Assembly: GCF_022201045.2 (NCBI RefSeq)
Contig: NC_068558.1
Location: forward strand, 35,173,501-35,237,500
DNA: 64,000 bases
Reading direction: 5' to 3'
Source of the DNA: Citrus sinensis
Taxonomy: Eukaryota; Streptophyta; Magnoliopsida; Sapindales; Rutaceae
The notes below the pieces were generated by a model, which saw only the letters and a list, made by a program, of their open reading frames with translations, was not told where the DNA came from and ran no database searches. Position 1 is the first letter of the stretch; the number at the start of each line of letters is the position of its first letter. Position numbers and translations under genes: made by a program. Shown in pieces: positions 10,838 to 23,933 of the stretch.

Positions 10838-11935
10838 TACGGGTGTTCAGAATCCGATTCGATCTGCTCAATTTATCTGATTTGTGAAAATTCGATCCAT
10901 ATAAATCTGATCCGTGGATCCGTGAATTAGATATGGATTGAAAATTTAAAAATCCGCAGTTGATGGATTGGATATGGATTTACTTCTGTCAATCTGTAAA
11001 AATTCATGAATCCGCAATATATATATAGTTAAAAAAATATTATAAATTTAATTAAAGAATATTATAAATGTAACATTACATAGTTACATAAACAATATAA
11101 CATATCTTAGCCATTACCCAATAATAATATAAAATAATTAAATAATCAAATATACAAATATAATCAAAAGTCATCTTCTTCCCCGAGTCCATCGAGACAC
11201 TTCACAATCACTGGTTCCAACCAAACAATTGCACTATCACAACCTTCAAGATCGCCACCCGTACTTTTCTTGGTTCCCATCATTGATGGCTCCGTAATCA
11301 CCACTTTTTGACAAGTGCAACAGCCCTGGTGAAGGATCAGACTGTGATTGGTTTCAGAAACTTTGCCATTTCAATTAATTGTGACTTTATTTGAACAATT
11401 AATTTCGGCGTTATATTAATGTATTATTGTAACTTTATTTAAACAATTAATCTTAGTGTGTTTTATTTTGAAATTTTAAACGTATTATTGTAGCTTTATT
11501 TGAACAATTAATCTCGATGTGCTATATTTTGAAACTTTGAATGTATTATTTTGTTTTATTTAAACAATTAATTTGTTTAAATTTTATTCAATTTTAAATT
11601 TAATTAGTAGTAAAATTACTTTTATATTAGAGTTTTTTTATTTCATTAGTTCATGGATTGGGGAGAAGTAAAAATTTTTAATTCGGATACTAACGCGCAA
11701 AATGGTGGATTTGATATGAATTAAGTTAAATCCGCATCCGATCTGCAGACGTATGGATTGGATATGGATTGAGTCAAATCTGCATCCGATCCGCAGATGT
11801 ATGGTTTGGATTTGGATTAAGTTTAATCAATCTGTGGATTGGATTGGATTGGATTGAAAAATTATAATCCGTAAAATTATGGATTGGATATAGATTGATG
11901 TCCAATCCATAAAATCTGATCCATGAACACCCCTA
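10838..11935. mobile_element. Non-autonomous hAT element, copy 1, TSD AGTTCC(A/C)G
   Basis: 1098 bp. The left end reads TACGGGTGTTC and the right end GAACACCCCTA, an 11-bp terminal inverted repeat with one change. The flanks are 8-bp direct repeats with one mismatch (10830-10837 and 11936-11943), the size typical for hAT transposons. Both subterminal regions are packed with GGATTGGATATGGATT-like and ATCCGATCCGCAG-like words, probably transposase binding sites. There is no transposase. A GC-richer block (about 11170-11330) is shared with copies 2 and 3. It lacks an internal segment present in those two copies. Confidence 0.85.
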
Positions 11936-11943
11936 AGTTCCCG

Positions 11944-13108
11944 TACAGTGTTGCTTTTATTTTTTTTTTTGCTTTTTAAAAAAATCTTTAATATATATAA
12001 AAAAATACCGTAGTTTTGATGGTGAAATTGATATGATATTTTGTAAACATTTATCGTATCGCGATAAATTGAATGAACGTGTTTCTTTTTCTTTTGCAAG
12101 TTTAGGTAGGTTTCGTGTGAACTTCCCTGCTTACGTATCATTTTTTTTAATTAATTCGGAATATTATTATCTTTTTGTAAGATTTTGGATACGAATAATT
12201 GCAAACGGAGTACGATTTTTGCAGGTAATTACTTTTCTGAACAATAGACTTCATTTATTTACAAATAACCTATCAAAAATAACAAGATAATTGGCTGGGT
12301 TCTAACCAAACATATAAATCAAAGCAACAGAATACAACTTTAGTTAAAACATCTGCTATTTTATTTTGGTCGTAATAAGTATTGAACATTGTAACGCTAT
12401 ACGAGTAGTATGTCAATCCAAGATTAGCTAAACTACAAGTAAATTTTACTTTTATTTGAATTTAATTTTTTTTGTTATCAAATTTACACAATTTTATTAA
12501 GTGTTAATGCTAGATCCTTATCTAATAACTTAAATATTAATATGAGTATTTAGCAAAAAAAGAATATTATGACCGATTCATTAGAAAACTTAAAGTTAAT
12601 TTGTAGCTGCGATGTTAAGTTATTAACAAATCTACTTTAAAAAAAAAAATCATCTACGTGATATTTGAATTCATATTCTTATATGAGTTAACAACTCAGA
12701 TGTGATCCCATTAACATGATAATTATATTTATTTTTATTATTTTAAATTTTACTCCCACAACCATCAAACAATTCAAAATCTTTAAAGAAAATGCCACAT
12801 AATGCTAAGTAAGTGAATTAACATTATCACCTGACAGATCCAACTAGTGTCTTATCTAAAATTTTAAATCTAACTTACTCGGTGGCTAACTAAAACTTTA
12901 ATTAAGTAAACACTTAAATGTAATTTCTTAAATGATATAATTTTGTAATTTGATTAATATTTTAATTTTAAATCTCATAACACTTAGCTTGTTGCTGAGA
13001 TAAAGTAAAAGCTCAAGTTCTCATTAAATGCAGGGGACCTTGTTTGTTTGATTAATTGGTTGACTATTTATCCAATTTGGATCGTTTTCTTTTTTTAGGC
13101 AAAAGTTC
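11944..13108. other. AT-rich spacer, nothing recognised
   Basis: No open frame, RNA gene or repeat structure that I can support. Mostly A/T runs. Confidence 0.35.
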
Positions 13109-13639
13109 CGTGAATTTAGGGGTTTTCAGAATCCAATTCGATCTGCTCAATCTGTTTGATCCGTGAAAATTCGATCGGTATAAATTCGATCCGTGGATCT
13201 GTGGATTGGATATGGATTGAAAATTTAAAAATCCGTAGTCGATGGATTGGATATGGATTTACTTCTATAAATCCGTAAAAATTCGTGAATCCGCAAAAAA
13301 ATAAAATAAAATATATATATATATTTAGTTAAAAAATTATTATAAATTTAATTAAAGAATATTATAAATGTGACATTACATAGTTACATAAGCACTAGAA
13401 CATATCTTAGCCATTACCCAATAATATACAAATAATCAATAATCAAATATACAAATATACAAATAAAACTTGTAAAAATTGTAAAACAAAATGAAATCAA
13501 AGTCACACGCACAAGCAAAAGCAAAGTAACATAACTCCAAGTTACCAACAATTTGCAAAGTCACCCAAAAGCAAAGTAATGCAACACTAAGTCACCAACA
13601 ATTTGCAAACAAAAAATCCTAAACTTTCCCACCGTTACA

Positions 13640-14756
13640 TGTTAACATAAATATTTCTTTATTATTGATTTTGATAATAATAAACTTGATTAAGATTTAT
13701 TAATCTTTTAAAAAAAGCTCAAAATAGTTTTCATATACTTTTAAATCATCATTCTCACTTTATAAAGACTTTATATTCTATGAAAATATTTTTGGTTATT
13801 CTCATGTTAAAGGTTTCATTTGAAAAAGGTTTGAGAATTTTGATAATAACAAGTATTGCTTCAAATCCTGTAATGGACCTATTTGACAAGTTTAATAAAG
13901 TTTTGGGACATAGTATAATTTTATAAAAGTTTTGGGACCAAACTATAATTTTACAAAAAATAGTTCACTGTAGCAGTCACTGTAGAAAATGACAATCCGA
14001 CATCTTGATAATGGCTCGCCGACATCAAACAGAATTGAAGATTAGTCTCTAGACACTAACGTCGATCCGACATCTAAATAATGGCGATCCGACAATTTAA
14101 AAATTCAGCCCAACGGTCATATTGACTATTCAAAACGGCAATCCGATATCTAGTTAACGGCGATCCGACAATGTGCAAAAAGTCAATAACAGCTAGTTTT
14201 TAGCTCCAACTATAAATTAGCTCAATCAAATTCAAACTTTAACGATTCCAACAATTATTATTGAGCAAAGTCTTGGGCAAACAACATTCATTGAGCCTTA
14301 AATTCTTATATTCATCTTGTTTACTCACACTCTGGATCTTCATTTGTAATCAAACACATTGTGTGAGAGAGATTTGTTTTGTAATATTCTTTAAAATCAA
14401 ATTGAGTGATAGTATGTGTTGGGATACACTTGGGGTTAAGAGATTGGGGATAATCTCTTGTTGTAAAGGTTTATTGACACCTTAGAAGTCAAGTATAAGC
14501 ATTTAAAGCCTTGGAGGCTTGCTTAGTGGAATCTTCAAGCCCGGAAAGCTTGGAGGCGTGGACGTAGGCAAGGTTGGCCGAACCACGTAAAAATCTCCGT
14601 GTTTGAATCTCTCTTTCCTTATCTTTTTATCTTGTGATAAATTTATTTGTTAATTGCTTTAAATTTGTTTTAGATTTGCATTGAGTTTTGCTTTAGAATT
14701 GAATATTTTTTAGAATCTCAATTCACCCCCTCTTGGGTTGCATAACTAGAATTTCA
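13640..14756 (+). mobile_element. Solo LTR (copia-like) nested in hAT copy 2
   Basis: 1117 bp beginning TGTTAACAT and ending GAATTTCA. It interrupts hAT sequence that is continuous in copy 3 (CCGTCACACACACTAGCAAC). The flanks are TTACA (13635-13639) and TCACA (14757-14761), a 5-bp target duplication with one mismatch. It contains the GGACGTAGG...CCGAACCACGTAA motif near 14560-14590 and a CACCCCCTCTTGGGTTG word near the 3' end, common in plant copia LTRs. A cluster of CAATCCGACATCT-like words lies at 13990-14175. Confidence 0.8.
13990..14175 (+). repeat. Degenerate direct repeats GGCGATCCGACA / CAATCCGACATCT inside the solo LTR
   Basis: At least five loosely spaced copies of a word resembling (C/G)ATCCGACATCT lie in the U3-like part of the LTR, consistent with regulatory repeats. 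Copy number and spacing were read by eye. Confidence 0.5.
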
Positions 14757-15610
14757 TCACACGCACTAGCAACACCCAATACTGGTTTAATACACTCTCG
14801 ACATCGATTTGAAGGGCGTCAACTGTGTGATTCCAACTAGAGCAAGCCATCTTCTTCCCGAGTCCATCGAGTCACTTCACAATCAATGGTTTCACCCAAA
14901 CAATTACACTATCACAACCTTCAAGATCGCCACCCGTACTTCTCCTGGTTCCCATCGTTGACAGCTTCATAATCACTACTTTTCAACAAGTGCAATAGCC
15001 CAGTGAAGGATCATACTGTGTTTGGTTTCAAAAACTTCGCTATTTCAATTAATTGTGGCTTTATTTGAACAATTAATTTCGATGTTATATTAATGTATTA
15101 TTGTAATTTTATTTGAACAATTAATTTTAGTTATATTTTGAAATTTTAAACGTATTATTGTAGCTTTATTTGAACAATTAATCTCGATATGCTATATTTT
15201 GAAACTTTCAATATACTGTTTTAGTTTTATTTAAACAATTAATTTGTTTAAATTTTATTCAATTTTAAATTTAATTGGTAGTAAAATTATTTTTATATTA
15301 GATTTTTTTTAATTTCATTAGTTCATGGATTGGGAAGAACTAAAAAATTTTAATTCGAAAACTAATGAGCAAAATGGTGAATTGGATATGGATTAAGTTA
15401 AATCTGCATCGGATCCGCATATATATGGATTGGATATGGATTGAGTCAAATCCGCATCCGATCCGCAGATGTATGGATTGGATTTGGATTGAGTTTAATC
15501 AATCCGTGAATTGGATTTGATTGAAAAAATATAATATGCAAAATTGTGGATTGGATATGGATTGATGTCTAATCCGTAAAATTCGATCCGCGAACACCCC
15601 TACGTGAATC

Positions 15611-16836
15611 TATCGTCTTCCTTTTGATTTAGACTAAAGCAAATGGATTCTAAAATAGATTAATTATTTATCATCAAGTTTGTTACAAAAATCTTAATTT
15701 TTTGGCTACATAATGTATCCATACAAAATATGTATATATTACTTCAATAGGCAGTTCTAACCAAATTTGATATACCTAGCCAAATTTGATATACCTTTCT
15801 TTGGCGCAATAATTTTACCATTTCAAATTAATTCTATAGAATTATAATGTGACAGTAATAAATTAAGGTAAATTTAATATTGTATTATAATGTGCTAAGT
15901 GTAAGGTTTAGATCAGACTATATATTTATGAACACAAAATCTTAATATAAGGTTGAGATAGCCTTTCTTGACAACCTCCATTATAATGAAAATATATAGT
16001 TTATATTACATTGAAAATTGTTTAATACAATGAAGATTTTTCATTGAAGATTTAATAATATTGTCATAGGATGTTAACACTAAATATTTTACCAAATATG
16101 ATACAACTAAATATTTTACCAAATATAATACAACATAGTGTTAGCTTATAATAGTATATTTGCTTCAACCTAATGTACACAACTACATTTTGTAAACTAT
16201 AAGAAAAAAGCATGTTAAAGTAACATGTACGTATGTTTAATAAATTGAATTAAGGTCATGTTCTTGCAAGGAAGTTCGTTACCGTATAATTTTTTTTATA
16301 ATTTCTCAGAAGGAATATTCAGTTGAATTCTTTTGATTTTTTTATTTACAATTTATAAATAAAAGATGAAAAAAAAGTTGAATACAATTTATCACGAGAA
16401 GATAGAGTAAAATAGAGATTTTTTTTAAAGATCCTCTATATTATATTCATGTAACTTACAATCCACTCACTATTCATATGAGAGGGTTATAAATTACATG
16501 AATGTAACACAGCATTAATTTTTTTTAAATAGTTTTATTTTCTTTTCACAAAGAGAATAGACGGAGTGGTTTGCGTAGAGATGGGGCCCATCTCGTACGT
16601 CCATTTGACGAAAATCTTGTGATTAGAACTGGAGAAGCAATCATCATCGGACGCGTGGACAATGGATAGGAGTGAAGGAAAATGGGGCGGCTATTAAGTA
16701 AGTGTTTGTGGAGACTGACGAAAACGAAAGGAAAGACAAATAAAAGACGATGTCGTTGTAAAGCGGGAGTGCTTTTTTTTCATGAAAAAGGTATGATCAT
16801 CATGATTAGTGAGCCCACGTTATGTCTCGTCGATGG
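15611..16836. other. AT-rich spacer with a short hairpin
   Basis: No gene seen. At 16444-16507 a 20-odd bp imperfect inverted repeat (TTCATGTAACTTACAATCC pairing with GGTTATAAATTACATGAA) can form a hairpin. The last 300 bp (16550-16840) are less AT-rich but show no recognised coding. Confidence 0.35.
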
Positions 16837-16843
16837 GGTCCAT

Positions 16844-19800
16844 GTTTTTCTTTTTCTTTTCTTTTTATTAAGAGTGGCTCTTAACAGAGCTAAGAAATAA
16901 CAAAGCGGGGATAAACTACCCCATAAGTGTCTTGAGGCATAAACTGGAGCACCCCTTTAGGTGGAGAGTTAAAAAAATGAAGCCCTAACGAGATAGAACA
17001 AGCTAAAGTAGCCAAATAATCCGCGGCAAAATTAGCCTCCCTGTAAACATGATTAATCTCCACCCGCCAATTACGTCTGATGAGTTCTTGAATAGCACGA
17101 ATGAGAGGAGAAAACTCATTGGAATTCACCATGTTGTTCTTCACATGTTAAGTAACGCAGCGACTATCAACCTCAGCATAAAGCCATCGGATCCCTTTAT
17201 TCCACGGAAGAAGCAATCCTTGATAGAGACCCCATAATTCCGCCATAGTCACTGAACAAGTCCCTAGATTCATCTCAAAGCCAGCAACCTAATGACCATT
17301 GTGGTCACGAATTAGGCCCCCTGCAGCAGCTACACCAGTCACCTTACAGGCACCATCTGAGTTCAACTTACACCATGGCCAATTCGGAAGCGACCAACCA
17401 ATCCATTTATTGACTTTTCTATTTGTTGAAACCAAAGAAGACCCTTGAAGCAAAATCACCTCCTCCATGCGAGCCTTGACATCATTAATTATGGATAAGC
17501 CGTCCATGGATAGTCCGTTCACCTAGAACTGGTTCCGCCAAAACCATAATCTCCATATCGCTATACCAAAGAAACAAATCCAGTTTCGGACTCCATAAAT
17601 GCCATGCATTCTGGAGATTATTCATCATCCATTCTTTAAAAGAAGCTTGGAAGAAACGCTGCCTCATTGCTACTGGGATTACCCGATACCAAAAACCTGT
17701 CATAACCATGCAGTCTCTTAGAACGTGGAAGATATCCTCAACCGGGGCCCCACATCTATCACACTCCGTATTTATCAACATGTGCCGCCTTGCAATTTCA
17801 GCTTTGGTTTTCAACCGACCATGAAAATCTAACCAGATGAAGACTTTAACACCCTGTGGGCCTTGCCACTTCCAAGCCAACTTCCAACTAGTATCCTGTA
17901 AAAGATTATCCGGAGGACTGATAGCATAATAGGCCGAGGAGACCGAGAAATTCCCCTTATTAGAATGCGACCAATAGAATTGATCCGGACCTAACAAAAC
18001 TGAGGATGGAAGTATTGACGCAATCTTCATGATGGCCGTGTTAGGAAGAAAATGATCAAATAACGCCCAGTTCTATTGCCCATTCGCTGCCACACAATGA
18101 GCAACCATTAAATGAGTTAGATGATCGGGAATAGGAGAAATGACCTGGCTCGCAAGGGGCTTATCCTTATAAACCCAGCAGTCCCACCAAAACCGGATTC
18201 TTTTACCATCACCAACAGACCAGCACACACTTGACATCGTATCTCGCCATATCTTACCAATAGCTTTCCACATATGAGATCCATATCGAGTCGGCAATGA
18301 AAGAGGGGGGTTGAAATTATTAATCCCATATTTGGTACACAGGACCCGAACCCATAGGCTATCCTTTGCTGAGATGACTCCCCAACTGAGCTTCATTAAG
18401 AGAGCGTTATTCATCACATTTAGATCCTTAAGTCCTAGTCCTTCATAAGCCTTAGGTTTGCACAAATTATCCCAACTAACCATACTCATCCGTTGCTGAT
18501 TAGAATTTCCACTCCATATGAATTTCCTGCACGCCTTATCAATCTTTAGTTTAATTCCAGTGGGGAGGCTACTTGTTTGCATTGCGTAAACTGGGATAAC
18601 TTGTAAAACTGTCTGAGCAAGAGTTATTCTGCCAACCAAAGACAGTAGAGACGCATGCCAACCCGATAGGCGCTTTTCAACTTTGTCAATAATGTTCTGC
18701 TATGTATGCTGCGAGACACGAGTATGCAGTAGCGGCAGCCCAAGGTACATACCCAAATCCTTGGTGACCAGCAACCCAAGTTCAGCCACAATTCTTTTCA
18801 TGCTCCGAGCCAAAATATTTTTGGAGAAGAAAACTTGAGATTTAGTCTTGTTAACTTTAGCTTCTGAGCTCTGGCAAAAAGTACTCAAGACCATATTTAT
18901 CACCCCAGCTTGCTCAATATTTACTTCAGCCAAGAGTAAGAGGTCATCAGTAAAAAATAAGTGAGTAAGAGGAGTACCACAACGAGCAAGTCGAATCGGT
19001 TGCCACTCCCCAGCAGTGACAGCTCTATTAATCCCATGGCTGAGCCTCTCTACACATAGGACAAAAATATATGGGGAAAGCGGGTCTCCTTGTCGTATAC
19101 CTTGGGAGGGAACGAACTCATCAGACGCTTCACCATTCCATAATACTTTCATTGTAGCCGAAGTAATACATTCCATAATGATCTGAATCATATCTCTAGG
19201 CAGTCCCGTTTCCTGCAGCGTCTCATAAATAAAATCCCAGTTAAGTCTATCATACGCCTTTTCAAGATCCACTTTAATCACCATGAAACCTTTCTTCCCT
19301 GTTTTCTTACGCATGGAATGAATAACTTATTGGGCAATCACAATATTATCAATGATATGACGGCTAGGAACAAAGCTAGTCTGCTGAGGACCAATAAGAA
19401 TCGGCATTAGTGTCTGCAGTCTGTTAGCCACAATTTTAGAAATGGTTTTGTAGGCCACGGTGCATAAACTAATCGGGCGATACATTTTTAGATTAACCGG
19501 ATGATCAACCTTTGGGATGAGAACTAGAAGCGTATGTTAATTTCCTTAGGAATACTACCACTGCTGAAGCTATGCTTTATAAATCTACAGAAAGAGTTTC
19601 CAACGATATGCCATTGTGACTGATAGAAAATCGCGTGAAGGCCATCCACGCCAGGGGCTTTTAGTGGCTTCATGCTAAAAATAGTTTGCCGGATTTCATT
19701 ATCCTCAATGGGAGCAGTGAGCCCTTGAGTAAGAGCTGCATCAAGAATAGGGAAGCAGCCCCTGATCGGATATGGTCAGAAAGCCAAAGTCTCACTAGTA

Positions 19801-21049
19801 TAAAGAGCCGAGAAGAAAACCGTGGCGTGTTGCTTAATAATTTCATATCCACAAGCCATTCCCCATTATCATTCTGAATAGTTGTGATTCGTTTTCTTCT
19901 ATGTCTGGCCAAAGTTTTTTGGTGGAAATAAGCCGTATTTCTATCCCCTTGGATAAGCCAATCTTTGCGAGATTTTTTAAGCCACAAAATCTCCTCTTGT
20001 GTAAGAATTTCCTCTAACTCCTTCTTCAGGTTGAGCTCTAACCTGACCAAACTTCGTCGATTATTATTTTCTAACACCTTTTGAGTCCCCCCAGACGTGC
20101 TAGGATCCACCGGTTGCTCTGAAAAATATTCCCAAAATGGTCTCTATTCCATACCAAGGCCTTCTTCACAAAATTATTAGTAGCATTTAAATACGGCAAA
20201 CTATTAATCCAGGCATTAGAGACAAACTCACCAAAAGAATTGTCTGTAAGCCATGCAGCCAAGAAACATAAAGGTTTTTGTCCCCTAGCACTGCTAGCAT
20301 CATTACTAAATCGAACTAAGATGGGTCTATGATCTGAAGAAATCTTTGGCAAGTGTAAAACTGCATTGTCTGGATACTTGTTTAGCCATTCTGCATTAGA
20401 AATAGCTTTGTCCAGCCTCTTCATAAGAAAACCACGAGACCAAGTGAAACAGGGTCCATGGAAATTTAAATCAAACATTTCATTCTGATTAAACCAACTC
20501 TTAAACAGACCACAAACCCCAGAAGTATATGTAAAGCCACCTTTCTTCTCAGCAGCACATAGAATGGAATTAAAATCACCTCCCACCAGCCACGGGCCAT
20601 GAATCGTTCTTTGAAATTTCAAGGTGATCCCACAACTGCCTTCGCAAAATAGGATTAGGGCTTGCATACACCGCTGTGATCCAAGATTCAAGGATGTTAT
20701 TCTTTGAAATTTTGAAATGGACGAATTGCCTGTGATTGAACAAGACTTCCACTTCAAAATAACCCCGCCATAGGATTCAGATTCCACTAGAAAAACCCGA
20801 AGCTTCAATACGATGAGAATAATCAAATCCGCTGCATTTAATAAAATCATCGGCTTGCTTCCCACTGATTCTAGGCTCCATTATAATAACCATAGAAGGG
20901 CCATAATTTTTAATAAGGGTATTAAAAGAGCGACGAAAGCCCTTCGAAGCAGCCCCCTGTACATTCCAAAAGAGAATTTGTATCTTCATAAGAAAAAAGT
21001 TGGAGAAAAGTAGAGTCTTACTGCAGTGGCCGAGATGCCTCTTCCGCTA
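16844..21049 (-). mobile_element. LINE (L1-type non-LTR retrotransposon), 5'-truncated and mutated
   Basis: On the minus strand the order is: endonuclease (20989 to about 20100), with NVQGAASKGFRRS, GDFNSIL and SDHRPIL; reverse transcriptase (about 19650-18700), with DLEKAYDRLNWDF, GIRQGDPLSPYIFVLCVERL and FTDDLLLLAE; a zinc-binding region (18030-17485), with FSVSSAYYA and CDRCGAPVEDIFHVLRDC; and RNase H (about 17450-16890), with LNSDGACKVTG and REANFAADYLATLA. A pyrimidine run at 16844-16870 would be the poly(A) tail. The first ORF (gag-like) is missing, so the copy is 5'-truncated. GGTCCAT occurs at both edges (16837-16843 and 21050-21056), a weak candidate for the target duplication. Several frameshifts and stops split the reading frame. 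Confidence 0.85.
16890..20989 (-). pseudogene. LINE ORF2: endonuclease, reverse transcriptase, zinc region and RNase H, broken
   Basis: The single ORF2 polyprotein is split into at least seven overlapping or adjoining open pieces in different frames. The start ATG at 20989 fits the usual beginning of the apurinic-type endonuclease. The RT catalytic pair is kept as F-T-D-D in place of the common F-A-D-D. An RNase H domain at the C-terminus is normal for plant L1-type elements. It cannot make a full protein. Confidence 0.8.
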
Positions 21050-21056
21050 GGTCCAT

Positions 21057-21870
21057 ATTGGACAGAAAAATTGGATAGAACACTCACACAAATAGCATAA
21101 TGCACACATCGGGCTTGTTTACAAGGGCAAAAACTTAATTATAATTTTTTTTATATAAATTTATTTTATACAGACTAACGTGATTAAATTAAATATTATT
21201 TGTTTCATATAATTTATTTTTAGTAATTTATATTTTATCTAACCAATAAATTCATATCACATCGCTTTATATAAAAAAAAAATTTATACGAGAGTTTGTA
21301 ATTATCATGATATCATTGTGACTTACAAACTAAAATGATTTAATTTTAATGATAGAAAACTTATAATATTTTTATTATTTTTATTAAAATATTATTTAAA
21401 AGTTATATTTATTATACATTATCAATTTTTACTTTTTTGTTGTAGTTTTATTATTCACAATAATTGTGATTTAAGGAGAACAATACCTTAATACCACACA
21501 AACTCCATTCACAATACTTTTGTTCATTCACGAATATTCAAGAAATTATAGGTATTTATTTTTTAAAACAAAGAAACAACTAATTTCGTTTCATCCCAAT
21601 CAGATTAAGCAGATGTAAACTAATAGATGGACCATTAAACTTTCTTTATCGACAAGTCCGTGCAAAAAGGAAACGATTGTCGATGCATTAAGTATAGTAC
21701 AAAGCATTAATATGATTTATTTTATTTTTAAACCATTAGTATATTCTGTTGGGTACAGAATCTATCGCAAAATTTCATTGGGATCCATGTGAAACTCGTG
21801 TTGGATAAGTCTTGACTATCGATTTACTGCTTAACAGTGAACAAAAGCTCAACCGAACACCGAAATTGGT
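21057..21870. other. AT-rich spacer, nothing recognised
   Basis: No coding or repeat signal that I can support between the LINE and the receptor-kinase array. Confidence 0.35.
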
Positions 21871-21879
21871 CCAAATTTT

Positions 21880-22260
21880 TTATCCAAAATTGGGCAACCA
21901 AAGAAGGATGAAATTCATAGTATTATTAATTCTGTTGGCTTTTGTAGCAAAATTATGGCTAAGGGGATTTTGGGACATATCTCGCGAGGGTTATGTAGGG
22001 TCGTGTGCGTCCATACTCTCAAAAGCTTCAGGCTAGAAATGGAACGCTGAAAAGTTGAATATCGAGCCCAGGTTCAATGGCTCTATATCAGTGATAGTTT
22101 TGAAATTGGGGGCATTGAAAGAGCTGGTTTACAGAGGTCGTACAAGCAGATTTTATTTCATTTTTAGCAAAAACGAAGCTAGTCTTTTGTGGCCATCCGT
22201 ATACTTAACTTGTGCAACAATGAGAAATGAAGGCAAATATTTAAAACTCAAACAGTAATA
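21880..22260. repeat. Copy of the 1640-2060 segment, 3' flank of a receptor-kinase remnant
   Basis: Shares several long words with 1640-2060 (TTGGCTTTTGTAGCAAAA and GGTTTACAGAGG among them) and has the same position relative to a kinase 3' fragment. It marks the outer edge of the tandemly duplicated block. Confidence 0.55.
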
Positions 22261-22261
22261 A

Positions 22262-23017
22262 TGATTAGTCTGGATATTGGATTCCCATTTAAGCAAGAAA
22301 AGGCAACCTTCGTGATTGATACTAACTTGCGCTGAACATCGAACAACGGATCAGGTGGAAACCGAGGATCCAACATTTCATCAAGTTGCATCGGAAGATG
22401 AAGTTGAAACTGAGGAAAGAACATCTGATCTCTTGGATGCTTTTCCTTGATTACTTCCAACACTAACACTCCGAAACTGTACAAGTCGTATTTTTCTGTG
22501 ATCTTGATTGCGTAAGCAAGCTCTGCAAGGCCAAGGAGAAATAAAAAAGAGAAAAAAAAAATGTTTATTCTCTCTTCAAAGATCTATGCGTACAATTAGT
22601 AAGCTTTTATATCTATGTGTTGCATGATAATATTCCTCAAAATGGCAACAAACGAATATTACAAGGCATCGGCAACGCCTTTTATCCCGTTCATTCTCTG
22701 ACTCCAACCCACTTAACTCTTATGTGGCTGCATTGTTCCTCAGGATTATGGCCAAGCCACCCCTTTCAAGAAATTCATAAACTAAAATTGAATGTCATTC
22801 ATGTTTTACAATGCCCTGATGTCGTATGATACGGGTTGGGCAAAACTGAACCGGAACCGAAAAAAATTCAGTTCCATTCGGTTTTTCTTTTTTGTTTCGG
22901 TTCGTTTTTTTTTTTAAGTAAAAAATCCGAATTTATAAACACCGAACCAAATTTTTCAACGACTTGTATCTCTGTCAAGGCCGCAATCTCGTTTAAGAAT
23001 TCTTTAATTTTGATCAA
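22262..23017 (-). pseudogene. LRR receptor-like kinase fragment (kinase domain), decayed
   Basis: The minus strand from 22490 to 22262 encodes YSFGVLVLEVIKEKHPRD, LDEMLDPRFPPDP and VAFSCLNGNP, the kinase C-lobe end of the family member at 24762-28049, with a diverged C-terminus. From about 22820 to 22640 the minus strand matches the kinase region around the LERGSL and WSQRMN codons, and 22970-23017 matches TEVKALTE-like codons. The HRD-DFG portion is missing. Two insertions split it (22828-22969, and 23018-23933 at its end). No LRR region lies upstream. Inactive fragment. Confidence 0.75.
22828..22969. mobile_element. Short insertion rich in AACCGAACC words (MITE candidate)
   Basis: About 140 bp absent from the parallel copy at 30360, where GTCGTAT runs directly into CTCTGTC. 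It begins GATACGGGTTGGGCAAAA and carries GAACCGGAACCGAAAA and complementary TTCGGTTCG words. The inner inverted relation is imperfect, and the flanking direct repeat is only about 4-6 bp (CGTAT/TGTAT). A hAT-like MITE is the likeliest class. Confidence 0.45.
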
Positions 23018-23933
23018 GGGGCGGCTCAATCATATTTTAGGCCCTGGGCAAATTGTTTTAATTAGGCCTTTCAAAAACTTTGAGATAAAATGTATGTATT
23101 AATTTTATTAAAATTTTTATTTATTTAAAATTAGTTTCTCTAACTTTTGAGATGCATAATTATTAATCAAATTTTTATATTCTAATTTTCCTAACATATA
23201 TTTCTCAATAGACAATATAGTTAACCTATTTAATCTTTCCTATGATATATTTGATGTTAAATAAGCTTTTATCAGTGGCCTTTTTGAGATTAAACTAACT
23301 TTTCTATTCTTCTCTTGCTTTTAAAGTTTTTTGTATCCTAATGTATATTTTTTTAGTAGACATATTTTTTTCTAGTGAAACAAGAGTAATTAAGCAAACA
23401 ATTATGCTAGATAATTACAAGAAAACAACCTATGAACACAATAATATTTTTAAAAAGAAACAAAAACAACTGAATAACATAATTAATTAATAAGAGAATG
23501 GAAAGATAAAACCTAGAAATTTGAGAACTTTAACTTTGTTATATTGAGTCTTTTAGTAGCAGTGATCAAGGAATAATAAAATAATTGTTTTTTTTTCTTA
23601 AGTGAAAAGTAGGGTAGAGAAAGTAGTTTTTTCACCAAAGTAATAAAGGTTTCATGAATTTTTTTTATTGGATAAAGATATTAATAGATAATAATTTAAA
23701 AAATGTGGCTTTTATAGAGTTTTAGACGAAATATATGGAGGAAATAAATGGGATTAAAATTCTTAATTATAATGTTAAAAGGTGACTTTGTAAGGATTTA
23801 GTAGTTTGTTTATGGAAAATATAATTATAAAATAATAATTAATATAAACAATTAATTAATAACTATAATTTAGGAATAAAATTAGGGGCCTTCATCTGTA
23901 GTGGGGCTCTAGACAATCGCCTAAGTTGCCTAG
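23018..23933. mobile_element. Insertion between TTGATCAA repeats, hAT-like start GGGGCGGCTC
   Basis: 916 bp flanked by TTGATCAA on both sides (23010-23017 and 23934-23941). The left end GGGGCGGCTCAATC resembles starts of plant hAT elements. The right end GCCTAAGTTGCCTAG lacks the matching GAGCCGCCCC, so it looks truncated. In the parallel copy at 30416-30445 the same two TTGATCAA words are separated by only 9 bp, and the gene itself has a related word there, so the repeats may be partly gene-derived. No coding. Confidence 0.45.

Larger units (their letters stand above)
13117..15602. mobile_element. Non-autonomous hAT element, copy 2, with nested solo LTR; TSD CGTGAAT(T/C)
   Basis: Same family as 10838-11935 and 44233-45675. 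The ends are TAGGGGTTTTC and GAACACCCCTA, with 8-bp direct repeats carrying one mismatch at 13109-13116 and 15603-15610. Removing the nested LTR (13640-14756 plus one TSD) leaves about 1.36 kb, close to copy 3. Subterminal GGATTGGATATGG words are present at both ends. No transposase coding is visible. Confidence 0.85.

Noticed and set aside
16837-21056. GGTCCAT as certain LINE target duplication
   Set aside because: Only 7 bp and the 3' tail is a mixed pyrimidine run, so it is kept as a weak candidate and not as a firm border.
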